DNA of 64,000 nt. Source: Rapana venosa. Lineage: Eukaryota > Mollusca > Gastropoda > Neogastropoda > Muricidae. A model generated the notes under the pieces. The model saw nothing but the letters and a program-made list of their open reading frames with translations. It was not told the DNA's origin and searched no databases. Numbering within the stretch: position 1 is the first letter of the stretch; every line of letters begins with the position of its first letter. The stretch covers positions 3,101,358 to 3,165,357 of the forward strand of contig CM054135.1 in the NCBI GenBank assembly GCA_028751875.1, in the 5' to 3' direction. Shown piece by piece: positions 26,310 through 35,329 of this stretch. A program made the translations under genes and the position numbers.

Positions 26310-26491
26310 ATTCTTTTCTTTTATATCGATGATAATGGAATAATGGATACGTGATTTTTTACACCAGTCCCCGTGTGTAAGGGAATAATCACTAATGTGC
26401 TGTTTTTACATCCAGTCCTTGTGTCTATGAAGTTTTGTACTTTTGTCATCCGTTCCCACTGGCACACAAACATCTATTCTTCCGAAAAGCG
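26310..26491 (-). mobile_element. tRNA-derived SINE, type-1 tail, head missing (copy B)
   Basis: Tail remnant TTTCTTTTATATCGATGATA, then the body motif ACATCCAGTCCTTGTGT and CATCCGTTCCCACTGGCACA. The region around the ACACCAGTCCCCGTGTG step is partly duplicated within the copy. It runs into a GATA/GA microsatellite at 26494. Confidence 0.75.
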
Positions 26492-26493
26492 TA

Positions 26494-26675
26494 ACAGAGA
26501 GATAGATAGATAGATAAAGAGAGATAGATAGATAGATAAAGAGATGAGAGAGGGAGATGAGAGAGAGGAGAGAGAGAGGGATGAGAGAGAGAGAGAGGGA
26601 ACTTGAGAGTTGAGAGGAGAGGATGGAGAGTAGAGATGAGAAGTGAGAGAGAGGAGAGAGAGATTGAGTCTTGAG
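26494..26675. repeat. (GATA)n and (GA)n microsatellite
   Basis: GATA units followed by GAGA-rich sequence. It again replaces the missing SINE head, as in copy A. Confidence 0.95.
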
Positions 26676-27236
26676 ATTGCATGAGTTTCGACGAAAGAGA
26701 GTACGAGTGGAGAGAGAAACAGAACAGAAAACGTCATCAAAAAAGAGCCACACACACAAGTTCCCCACCAAAGCATGCTTCTTTTTTTCTTTTTTCTTTC
26801 TTTTCCTTGCTGTTTTCTCCTCAATTGTCCTTTTTTTCTTCTTTCTTTTTTACGGGGTGGGGGGAGGGGGGGGAGTGGATTAGGGTACAAACTTGCAACG
26901 TGAATTGTGAACATTTTTCACCTTTCGCTTAAAAAAAGTTATCTCTGTCAACTACGCGCGAAAAGCCAAGGCGAGTTTGAATCTTGGTCATTTCAAACGA
27001 ACAGCAGCTGCAGTACGGATGTCTGCGCTGCTGAGGACAGTTGCCCTACAGGAAAAGAAGGCTGCTGAAGATTCCACACTTTGCTGAAGACCACGAAGAA
27101 GCAGGAGAGAGACGCGGGTTCGACAAGCGTTTCCTCAGCTAGTGAACATGATTTACAGCCTTTTTTCTCAGCAACACACGCCCACAGGCAATAGGAGCAG
27201 GACAACAACCTCCTGCCCTCCTGAAACACTGAAGGG
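26676..27236. other. Unassigned stretch with T-run and G-run
   Basis: Contains T-rich sequence (26780-26850), a G-run at 26854-26876 and, from about 26950, sequence of balanced composition that might be 5' untranslated exon of the candidate gene starting at 27237. Nothing recognised. Confidence 0.4.
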
Positions 27237-27316
27237 ATGACTTGTTTCCTGGAGATTCTGACAGCTCTAAGTTCACCGAGAGCTCTCTTTGTCAACACGT
27301 CATGGGAATTGCATTG
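27237..27316 (+). CDS. Possible first coding exon (speculative)
   Basis: An ATG at 27237 opens 26 codons and two extra bases, ending directly at a good splice donor, TTG|GTGAGT, at 27317. The peptide starts MTCFLEILTALSS, which is mildly hydrophobic and could be a weak signal peptide. The exon ends with two bases of a codon, and the candidate exon at 36447 starts with one base that would complete it, so the phases fit. The gap of about 9 kb is filled with SINEs and minisatellites, as an intron could be. Nothing else supports it: no promoter, conserved domain or transcript evidence is visible. It may equally be chance. Confidence 0.2.
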
Positions 27317-27329
27317 GTGAGTTGAAGAT

Positions 27330-27700
27330 TGTTGTTTTGTGTGTGAAGGTTGTTGGTTTGTTTTTGTTGTTGTGCTGTTGTTCATCGTTGTTGATTAAAG
27401 CTTACTTTGAAGATCACCAAAGATTCTTTTAAAAAGTTTTTTTAGAGTAAATGTTGGCTAGTTCTGTTGTTGTTATCGTCATTGTTTAAAGCTGAAACTT
27501 TGAAGATCACCAAGATTTTTTTTATAGAGTAAATGTCTTGTTGGTTAGTTCTGTTGTTGTCATCGTCGTTGTGTACAGCTTGAAATTTGAAGATCACCAA
27601 GATTTTTTTCTAGAATAAAAGTTGGTTGGTTGGTTAGTCTGCTGTTGTTACCGTTATTGTCTAAAGCTTTATCTTTCAAGATCACCAAGAGCCACGCATT
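27330..27700. repeat. About 90-bp tandem repeat, four copies
   Basis: The motif GAAGATCACCAA occurs at 27409, 27502 and 27589, with a variant (CAAGATCACCAA) at 27677, giving spacings of 93, 87 and 88 bp. Each copy also carries a GTTGTTGTTATCGTCATTG-like segment and a T-run followed by AGAGTAAATG-like sequence. Imperfect but clearly tandem. Confidence 0.85.
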
Positions 27701-28010
27701 CGTCTCATTTCGAAATCGCCGAGAAGTCGAGTACACAGTAAGTTTGTAGAGTACTCCACTATAGGCAGCAATATTCCGACTTTCAGATAAATTTTGTTCA
27801 TTGAAGAAGATGATCCTCACAGGACATTTTAAAGCATAGTATTTTAATGTAGGTCTTAGTACCTTTGCTTATATATCGATAACTAACAAAGATTTTGGCC
27901 TGGACCAGGTGTACACGGGAGAGAAGTGTTTCTTTTAGAGAGGTTAAACTACCACTATTGTGGTAAGCGTTTCAATGTCTGCTAAGACAACAGTGAAGAA
28001 AAAAATGAAA
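27701..28010. other. Unassigned stretch
   Basis: Mixed composition, no repeat or credible ORF recognised. Confidence 0.5.
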
Positions 28011-28011
28011 A

Positions 28012-28078
28012 GATGGCTAGATTTGTTTGTTTCTTTACAAGATTCAGCGCTATATAAATTCCATTTATTATTATTATT
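28012..28078 (+). mobile_element. Short LINE 3' tip (same family as 24368 and 59470)
   Basis: Only the terminal segment is present: TTTGTTTGTTTCTTTACAAG, a GCGCTATATAAATTCCATTT segment, then ATT repeats at 28067-28078. The same end is seen at 60690-60746 and, more diverged, at 24855-24922. Confidence 0.75.
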
Positions 28079-28089
28079 AGAGCAGCACC

Positions 28090-28490
28090 CTACTTTTCAA
28101 GGGAAAGAATGACTACAACCTCCTGTTATCAGTTTTCACCAGCACGAATGGCCTACTCTTCCAAAAAGCTTAACAGATTTTTACGTGTACGCAAGATGTT
28201 CTGTGTGCGTTTGCAGAAGGGGTGAGATATTGAAGTACGCAAATGTTTTTACCCACTATTTTAAGATAGCTTCATTCAGACATTGGGGATGGTACCTCAA
28301 TTTTCTAATGTAGTAGATTCCTTTTTTTTTAGGAAAAGGAGGGAGTAGAATCTGTACTGACAACTCCAGGGGGAAGTAACCTCTTGAATGGGTGTCTCGG
28401 TGATGGTTTGAATCCGGGCTCGATCTTGGGGCATCAAATCGCAAGCGCAACACGCTAACCACTAGGCTACCCCCTCCCCCTCACGTTGTT
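28090..28490 (-). mobile_element. tRNA-derived SINE with intact-looking head (copy C)
   Basis: Read on the minus strand, the right end has an A-box-like TAGCCTAGTGGTTAGC (complement of 28454-28469) and a B-box-like GGATTCAAACC (complement of 28405-28415). These are the two internal pol III promoter boxes of a tRNA gene. The body motif CAGCACGAATGGCCTACTCTTCC is at 28140-28162. The 3' tail is unclear because the element abuts the LINE tip at 28078. Confidence 0.8.
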
Positions 28491-28499
28491 TTAAAATTG

Positions 28500-28960
28500 G
28501 CTTGGCTCTAGTGCTTACTATTTGCATAGCCTACTATTTGCAGGGGAAATGTAAACTGTTGATGCGTTATATAGTTGTACTTATAATGTTAAAAAAATTC
28601 GGCTTTTAAGTAAACTGTTTATTTGTTGGTACATTAAGGTGCATACATAAAATAGGACTTTCGAACCCTGAACACACCCGAACGCGCGTGCGCATACACA
28701 CACGCGCGCGCGCGCACGCGCGCTCTCTCTCACACCACAAGCACACACACTCACACCACACATGCACACACCGATTTGTCCTTTTTTTTTTTTTACGGCA
28801 GATGTTAAACCGGGAAAGCATAAACTATGTTAGATATGTTACTCTTTGATCGGCTTGAATGTCAGATGTAGCAGAGAATGTTTTGAAACTATTTTGTCTT
28901 GTACATTTTTTTTTGGAAGTGTACATTTTACCGTGTGTGCGGAGTTGGGTTTTGTTTTCC
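28500..28960. other. Unassigned stretch with CA/CG microsatellite
   Basis: No gene seen. An AC/GC-rich microsatellite occupies 28681-28770, including an alternating GC run at 28703-28722. Confidence 0.6.
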
Positions 28961-28964
28961 TTTT

Positions 28965-29285
28965 TGTTTCTCGACTACCATTCCAAGGTTCATCAATGAT
29001 GACATTTTGCGTATGTGACCGTTTCCGCCTACCATTCAGGTAGCCACAATCCGACTTCAGTAATGTCTAAACACGCCAGTGTGCATTCTATAAAAAAATA
29101 TCATACATTTTTACTGGTGTAAACAGTCTACTCTTTCGAAAGGCATAACAGGCTTAACGCGTACGCAAGATGCTCTGCGTACGTGTGCACGCGGGACTTC
29201 GGTATATAGTCTCATCCGAAGGACTTTCGGGGTGAGTGGAGCGCAATGCTCTAACCACTAGACTATTCCGCCTCCTCCTCCCCGC
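28965..29285 (-). mobile_element. tRNA-derived SINE, type-2 tail (copy D)
   Basis: The left part does not have the TTATTTCGAG tail. It instead carries the type-2 segment: ATGACATTTTGCGTATGTGACC, ACCATTCAGGTAGCCACAAT and CCGACTTCAGTAATGTC. The shared body follows (AGTCTACTCTTTCGAAAGG, GTCTCATCCGAAGGACTTTC). The head retains an A-box-like region (complement of CTCTAACCACTAGACTATT at 29250-29268), but the B-box area has been deleted. Confidence 0.8.
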
Positions 29286-29397
29286 CCCCTCTCCCTCAAG
29301 TGTATTATGGATTCTGTATGCCGAATATCACCAAGAGCAAGTTTAATACCGTACCGATTTTATACAACTATTTTCCATTTGATTCAAAGGTACTTTA

Positions 29398-29760
29398 ATT
29401 TTTTCTATTTATTCATTACTTTATTTTGGGAATAATAAGGATAAGCAATGCATTGTGTGCTTGTTTACATTTCCAGTCCCGTGTGTTTATGCAGTTTTTG
29501 GTTAAATTGGTTATCCGTTCTACGCACTGGCACACAATGGCCTTAATCTTACGAAAAGCGGAACGAGTTTTTAACGTTGGTGCGCAAGATGTTTGCGTGC
29601 GTTTGCACACGGACCTCGGGTTTTATAGTATCATCTGAAAGTCTTTTAGGTGATGGGGAGGAGGGAGGGGGAGGGGGGATAGAGTCGGCATTCATGTTGG
29701 GACTCCAGAGGACAAATCCCCTTGAACGAGATTTGAACCTGGGTCAGCAGATCAATAATT
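29398..29760 (-). mobile_element. tRNA-derived SINE, type-1 tail (copy E)
   Basis: Tail at 29398-29440, body motifs TTCCAGTCCCGTGTGTTTATG and CACTGGCACACAATGGCC, a G-rich internal stretch at 29651-29678, and a B-box-like region (complement of GAGATTTGAACCTGGG at 29728-29743). The A-box end is lost. Confidence 0.8.
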
Positions 29761-30059
29761 TATTTGTGAAACTTGTTGCAGCGCACACCTTACAGTTGTC
29801 TTAGCGCAGTTTGGCTACTTTATGTGCTAGATTTCCTTGTTACAGTTGCGTATTTATGCGGAAATGTTTCTGTAAGTGAAGATTTTTTTTCGGTCGGGGG
29901 GGAGGGGGGGGGCTAGCTGCTCGTGGTCGAGCAACGACCAACGTTATTTTTTAAATAGATATTTCACAGGATAGGTTTGGCACTATGGCCAAGCCACCTA
30001 AGAGAATTTTCACCCGGAGCAAAATTTTCGTTCGTTTCCTCCGCTACGCTCCGAGTGTT

Positions 30060-30435
30060 CAACCAAAGGTGAGAATTGTTGAGTAGACGACCGTTTTGCC
30101 CACGTTAAGGCAGCCGCATTCTGATTCGGGGTGATGTCTAAAGCGCGTAGGACTAGTGTGCATGCGTTCTTTTTTTAGTCTATTTTTATCGCCCGTTCTT
30201 ACTGCGCGGCCGAATGACTTACTATTCTTATAAGCGTAAGGGTTATAACGTAATCTCGTCCGGACTTTTCTGGGGGGGAGTGGGGGGGGAGGGGCGGGAG
30301 GGAGCAGGGGGGAGTACTAAAATAGGGGACATTCAACTTGAACGAGTGCCTCAGTGGTGGCTCGAACCCGGGCCGTTACTTCGTGAGCGCAATGCTTCTA
30401 ACCACTTGGCTTTAAACCACACCCACCCCCTCCCC
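30060..30435 (-). mobile_element. tRNA-derived SINE, type-2 tail (copy F)
   Basis: Type-2 segment at 30085-30150 (GACGACCGTTTTGCCC, GCAGCCGCATTCTGATTCGG). The body is damaged, with a G-rich expansion at 30269-30315. The head has a B-box-like element (complement of GGCTCGAACCCGG, 30359-30371) and an A-box-like element (complement of TCTAACCACTTGG, 30397-30409). Confidence 0.8.
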
Positions 30436-30834
30436 TTATTCAACTTGTATTCCTAAGATCACAATGACATTTAAAAGTTTAACGGCCGTATTCAGGCGAT
30501 ATTCTTATTTTATTAAAGGTAGTTCATTATAAAAACGGTTTATCGCAATGTACCCTCAACTTTCGCTACTTTTTCGACGCAGTTCGCCCTGTAACAATTG
30601 CGTATTATGCGGAGTTGTTGCTGCTGGAAATTGTATAATCATTTTAGGGGGGGGGGGGGGGGGGCAGAGCTTCAGTGGTTAGAGCGACTGATTCGAATCT
30701 TGATGGATTTCAATAACACAGGTTTCGGGCCATGGTTTGCACCGTCTACAAGGAGTTTTTGCTCTGGAGCTAAAAATTTCCTGTACTCAGACTCACGCAT
30801 AAGCATGTGGTATTTGTTTCGTTTTTCAGGAGTG

Positions 30835-31070
30835 CTCCGAGTTCACATCGGTGAGATCTTTGCGTACTGCGACCAATTTTTGCGCACCCGTTAGGTAGCC
30901 GCATTCTGACTTCAGGGATTTGCTGTGTTAAAAACACCTTGTGATGTGTTTTTGAGAGTGTTCATCTCCCTACCAGCACGAATTTGTGCCTACTCTTTGA
31001 AAGGATTAACAAGTTTTAATGTGTGCTCCAGATGTTCTGCGTGCGTTCGCAACGGGAACTAGGACTTTTC
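30835..31070 (-). mobile_element. tRNA-derived SINE, type-2 tail, head missing (copy G)
   Basis: Type-2 segment at 30855-30925 and body motif CAGCACGAATTTGTGCCTACTC at 30976-30997. The head has been replaced by the composite SINE that begins near 31095. Confidence 0.7.
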
Positions 31071-31094
31071 TTGGAGTGGAGTAGGTATGATAGG

Positions 31095-31295
31095 TTAAGG
31101 GTACTCCCATAAAACCTATTGTGGTTCGTAGGGAGCGGATGCATCAGAGACCTCCACTTTCCAAGGGACCAGCTTATTGGGAGGGCGGCGCCATCTCGTC
31201 TCCCTCGCATTTTTACCTTTCATGACCCTAAGAGGCAGTTACCAATTTACGCTGTCGTAAACTGGGAATTGTAACTAAGCCGAGGTGCGCAAATG
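31095..31295 (-). mobile_element. Composite tRNA/5S-type SINE, head truncated, minus strand
   Basis: The reverse complement of this stretch follows the body of the complete copy at 59128-59420 in order: the GGGTAACTG/GGGTACCTG-type step after the central domain, AGGGTCA-GAAAGGTAAA, GCGAGGGAGA-GAGATGGCGCC, a GGTCTCTGA step, then CGCTCCC and a GGTTATGGGA-like end. The tRNA-like and 5S-like head is absent here. Confidence 0.75.
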
Positions 31296-31385
31296 GTCAA
31301 CAATCCAAATGGTAACCCAGCTCGATGCTGCTTAACCTTGTGGGGAATAGTTACATGTGATTTGAAATCAAAGGAAAACGTCCTA

Positions 31386-31478
31386 TCAAACAGGTGCCTC
31401 TGTGGCGGCTCGAACATGGGCCGTCAGATTCATAAGCGCAGCACTTTAACACTTAAGGATATCCCGCTCCTTTTTTGT
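31386..31478 (-). mobile_element. SINE head fragment (copy H)
   Basis: Only the tRNA-like end: complement of GGCTCGAACATGGGCCGTCAG gives a B-box-like region, and a damaged A-box region lies near 31450-31475. Confidence 0.7.
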
Positions 31479-31536
31479 CGTTGATTTTATTTTGGCGTGA
31501 CAAAAGTTACTGTAGATATGTAATGATAGTTGTGTT

Positions 31537-31825
31537 CATGGTCTTTGTCAGCAGATCTTCGCGATGATTCGGTACCCTCCTCACCAGAGATGATGGAGGA
31601 GTCGCCATTCCAGGCATTTGTCACCGACTTTACCCAGTGATCATGACCTTCCCACCAGAGATCATGCAGACGCCTTACATGGCATTTGTACCTGATCTTC
31701 ACCCGTGATCGTCACCCTCCTCACCAGAGATCACTTCGGAGACCGCCATTCATGGTCTTTGACACCTGTCTTCTCCAGTAATCATCACCCTTCTCACCAG
31801 AGATCATGAAGATGCCATGGCCACG
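31537..31825. repeat. About 71-bp minisatellite, four copies
   Basis: CACCAGAGA occurs at 31582, 31653 and 31722, and CACCAGAGATCATGAAG near 31795, giving spacings of 71, 69 and 73 bp. Each copy also carries CATGGCATTTGT-like and GATCTTCACCCAGTGATC-like parts. Confidence 0.85.
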
Positions 31826-32205
31826 ATGTTAAAGCGCGATGACGCAGAACAATTGTCAAGATCCCCCTGACTCAGTAGGAAAGGATGTTAGATGTATGGG
31901 GCTTGAAGGGTTTTAGAATGGGGTTTTGGGAGATAAGAGAAAGTGCTTCACCGAATCTAAAGGGAGACCTAGTGCACTATCTGTCCTGGTTCTGTTGCTC
32001 CAGGGATCTAGAACATTCCACGGCCGTCTTTCACCTATCTACTGGATTGAACAGCGAAGTAGTAGGAGTTTGGGGTCTTTATGGATATCAGTGGCGTCAT
32101 TTTGACCTCCCATCTCTGAAACACTTTAGGACTAGATGCGACGGACATCCGCCCTCCGACATTTCACCCAACCCTGTCTTTTTTTCTTTTTTCTTCTTTT
32201 TCAAA

Positions 32206-32307
32206 CACACAGACAAAATACTGATGCCTGTCATAGGAGCGAAAGTGCGCTGCACTGCGCTACACGCCTGCGAGTCAGGCCCAGCGCATCCGGGACTTCG
32301 ACCACGT
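32206..32307 (+). pseudogene. Decayed duplicate of the Ig-like exon at 36736
   Basis: About 95 bp align with 36739-36832. Shared steps include CTGTCATA-GAGC, AAA-TGCG-TGC-CTGC, CGCCTG and CCAGC-CATCC-ACTTC, at roughly 70 percent identity by eye. In the frame used by the other copy, this one has a TAG stop and a small insertion (TGATGC for TGT), so it no longer encodes the same peptide. A pyrimidine tract and AG precede it at 32170-32212, and a possible donor, CAG|GTGCC, follows near 32327. It reads as an exon duplicated and then lost, later flanked by minisatellites. Confidence 0.55.
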
Positions 32308-32474
32308 TACGACACACCGACAGGTGCCAACCTCGCCACACGCCCCCAAACATTGTCTTCACCACTTTCTATACCTTTGGGTCTTCTTCCTTCTTGCTCC
32401 GATTCCTCAGAAGTCTGGCATTGGTGTCGACAGTTGTCATGGGGATCGTATCGCAGTTCTGGGCTTGTCTCTCA

Positions 32475-32770
32475 ACAATTTCTATCAACGCATCAAGAGC
32501 TTGCATCAACGCATCAAGAGCTTGCATCAAAGCATCAAGAGATAGCATCAACGCATCAAGAGCTACCATCAACACAACAGTTACCATCAACACATGAAGA
32601 GCTTGCATCAAAGCATCAAGTGCTTGCATCATGCATTAAGAGCTTGCATCAATGCATCAAGAGCCAGTATCAACGCATCAAGAGCTAGCATCAACGCATC
32701 AAGAGCTAGCATCAACGCATCAAGAGCTTGCAACAATGCATCAAGAGCCAGCATCAAGAGCCAACATCAA
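32475..32770. repeat. 21-bp minisatellite
   Basis: About 14 units of a 21-bp repeat built on GCATCAACGCATCAAGAGC with two more bases. Because 21 is divisible by three, all frames show 7-residue periodicity, for example HQRIKSL on the + strand and LMQALDA on the minus strand. The latter would look like a leucine heptad coiled coil, but is best explained by the repeat. Confidence 0.92.
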
Positions 32771-33630
32771 CGCCGCAAGAGCCAGCATCAAGCGCAACAT
32801 CGTTGCCGGAGCAACATCAAGCGCAACATCGTCACAACAACATGGCCGGAGCATGCAGTATGAAGAGCAACATCGTTGGAGCATCGTCGTCGGTGCACTA
32901 AAAAGCGCAACATCGTCGTCGGAGCAGCTTCAAGAGCAACATCGTCGTCGTGCAGTATCAAGTGCAACATTGTCCTCGGACCACTAAAAAAAGCAACATC
33001 GTCGTCGGAGCAGTATCAAGCGCAACATCGTCGTCGACCAGTATCAAGCGCAACATCCTCGCCGGAGCAGCATAAAAAACATCGTCGTCGGAGCAGTTAT
33101 CAAGCACATCATCGGAGCAACATTATCGAAACAGCATCAAGAACAAAATCGACGTCGGAGTAGCATCAAGAACATCGTCGTCGGAGCAGCATCAAGAACA
33201 ACATCTCGTCGGAGCTAGCATCAAGAACAACATCGGTCGGAGCAGCATCAAGAACAAATCGTCATCGGGCAGTATCAAGAACACATCGGCGTTAGGCGGA
33301 GCTAGCATCAAGAACAAAAACATCGTTCGGTCGAGCAGCATCAAGAACAAACATCGTCGGTCCGTAGCTAGCATCAAGGATCATCATCGTCGAAGCTAGT
33401 ATCAAGAGCACATCGTCGTCGGAGCAGTATCAAGCGAACAATGTAATCGGAGCAAGTATTCAACAGCAACATCGTCGTCGGAGCAGTATCAACAACATCG
33501 TCGCAACATCGTCAGAGCAGTATCAAGAACAACGTCGCTAGAGCAGTTATCAAGCGCAACATCATTGGAGCAACATCGTCGTCGGAGCAGCAGCAAGAGT
33601 AACATCGTGGCCGGAGCAGTATCCCAAACT
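32771..33630. repeat. About 29-bp minisatellite, grading from the 21-bp one
   Basis: About 28 imperfect units alternate a GCATCAAGAGCAACATC part with a GTCGTCGGAGCA part; intact units measure 29 bp. The first part is shared with the 21-bp array, and mixed units at about 32745-32880 form a gradual transition. Indels increase towards the right end. Confidence 0.9.
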
Positions 33631-33669
33631 AAAAAATGTAAGTACACACACATTTCTTTTTTTTCTTTT

Positions 33670-33785
33670 TTTTTCTGATAACTCCAGGGAAATCATTCCC
33701 TTGAACGGGTGCTGTGGTCGTGACTCCAGACGTTTAGATCACGAGCCCATAGTTTTAACCACTATGCTATCCCGCCCCCTCAACA
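33670..33785 (-). mobile_element. SINE head fragment (copy I)
   Basis: The step AACTCCAGGGAAATCATTCC and the A-box-like end (complement of TTTTAACCACTATGCTATCC) are present. The B box is damaged. Confidence 0.7.
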
Positions 33786-33951
33786 TGTTCTAAATTTTTA
33801 GCTTCGTTTTTAAATGTATTGGTCCCACTGTAAAGCTGTAGATAGATGCTGAATACTTTGTTTTTACAAAGTCATAAGTAGACTGAATGAATCTAAAGCA
33901 TTGGCAAATCTGCATCTTAATTTTGTCACCAAAATTATGAACAAAATCCAA

Positions 33952-34265
33952 ACTTTTATTTTATTTTAAGGATAATGGAATGACTCTGCCTTTTTAACAT
34001 CCTGCTTCCGTGTGTATGCAGTTTTGTCAATTTTGTCATCCGTTCCACCAGTACACAATGAACTACTCTTCCGAAAAGTGAACGGGCGTTAACGTGTGGG
34101 CAAGACGTTTCTGCGTGCGTTCGCACACAGGACACCTTTTCATAGTCTCATCCGAAGGAAAGTTAATTTATCAAGTGCTGTTGAGATTTAATCTTGAGAC
34201 CCCTAAATTCTGAACTCTTCATGACAAACTCACATGTCACTTTAGTCATTTTGCTATCACATCCA
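33952..34265 (-). mobile_element. tRNA-derived SINE, type-1 tail, degenerate head (copy J)
   Basis: Tail ATTTTAAGGATAATGG, body ACATCCTGCTTCCGTGTGTA, CATCCGTTCCACCAGTACAC and CTACTCTTCCGAAAAGTG, and GTCTCATCCGAAGGA. The head from 34180 onwards is recognisable only as a degenerate version. Confidence 0.75.
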
Positions 34266-34484
34266 CCGGCACAAAGTCGTACTTTGAATAATTATGGGCT
34301 TTAATTGCAAACATTCCTATTTTAGTATAAAACTTTGTATAAATGTGTTGGGAGCATACAGGATTGCAGTGAGGTCAAGTGAAAAAATAATTTCGTTTAT
34401 ATTCTTAGATATTGACATGGAAATCTAACCACCTAGAGAATAAATGTGACGTTCTTAAACGAATAAAACAAAATGAAAAATAAA
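34266..34484. other. Unassigned AT-rich stretch between SINE fragments
   Basis: No ORF, repeat or domain recognised. Confidence 0.5.
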
Positions 34485-34575
34485 GATCCTCTTAAACGAA
34501 TGCCTTAAGAGTGGATCGATCCCGGCCGTAAGATCACAAGCGCAATGCTCAAACCACCAGGAAATCCCGCCCCAC
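34485..34575 (-). mobile_element. SINE head fragment (copy K)
   Basis: Tail and body are missing. The head reads on the minus strand as an A-box-like GGTGGTTTGAGC region and a degraded B box (complement of GGATCGATCCCGGCC). Confidence 0.65.
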
Positions 34576-34602
34576 TAAATATAGTTTTCGAAATGTTGAG
34601 TT

Positions 34603-34885
34603 AAAAAAAATTATTTCGAAGATAAAAGAATAAACACTCATGTGCTCTTTTGTTTTCATCCAGTCCTTGTGTGTATGCAGTTTTGTAAATTTTGTCATCT
34701 GTTATCACCGGCACACAACAGGCTACTCTTATGAAAGGCGGAACAGGTTTTAACATAAGCGCAAGATGTTCTGCGTGCGTTCGCACGCGAGACCTCGGTA
34801 TCTAGTCTCATCCGAGGGACTTTTGATCCATTAGACATGGCCCTTAGATCACGCGTTCTAACCACTAGCTCTCTTCCCCTACCCC
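34603..34885 (-). mobile_element. tRNA-derived SINE, type-1 tail (copy L)
   Basis: Body motifs are well kept: CATCCAGTCCTTGTGTGTATG, GTTTTGTAAATTTTGTCATC, GCGCAAGATGTTCTGCGTGCG and GTCTCATCCGAGGGAC. The B-box region is deleted, but an A-box remnant (complement of TTCTAACCACTAGCT) remains near 34855. Confidence 0.8.
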
Positions 34886-35039
34886 CTCCCTCCCTCCTTC
34901 CCCAATGTCAGTTTGAATCAGCTCTTAAACATTTCTTTCCCCCCCCCGCCCACCTCCATCTAATATAAAAGCACAAAAAAACCCCAAGGCAAACCTCAGG
35001 TGTGCTGAATTTTGTTTCCCTGATCAACACATTCCAAAA

Positions 35040-35235
35040 GTTTCATTTATTGTTTTATTTTTATATTTATTCTTTTATTTCGAGGATAATGGATTAAGCA
35101 ATCATGTGCTTTTTTACATCCTGTCCCCGTGTTTATGCGGTTTTGTAAATTTTGTAATCTGTTCCCACCAGCACACAGTGACCTCTTACGAAAAAGCGAA
35201 ACAGGATTTGACGTGTGCGCAAGATGTTCTGCAAT
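35040..35235 (-). mobile_element. tRNA-derived SINE, type-1 tail, head missing (copy M1)
   Basis: Clean tail (TATTCTTTTATTTCGAGGATAA) and body up to GCGCAAGATGTTCTGC, where it stops and unrelated sequence continues into the next copy. Confidence 0.8.
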
Positions 35236-35329
35236 ATGTTGAAGCTGATAGAAATAATCACAATGTCTTTGCTGCAGGAGCCTTTTTGTTGCTCACAACA
35301 TTTGGGTCATACTTTTCTTGATGTTTTCT

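Larger units (their letters stand above)
29800..31070. repeat. Diverged tandem duplication of about 750-785 bp
   Basis: Three ordered anchors repeat: TTGCGTATTTATGCGG near 29846 with TTGCGTATTATGCGG near 30598; CACAGG with a following GCAAAATTTTC/GCTAAAAATTTC step at 29965 and 30717; and GCAGCCGCATTCTGA at 30110 with GTAGCCGCATTCTGA at 30895. Spacings are 752, 752 and 785 bp. Each unit contains unique sequence, a G-run, a short + strand tRNA-like piece and a type-2 SINE. Confidence 0.7.

Noticed and set aside
31885..32688. 267-codon open frame as a real protein
   Set aside because: It combines unique sequence, an exon-like segment in the wrong frame and the 21-bp minisatellite. The repeat part explains its length.
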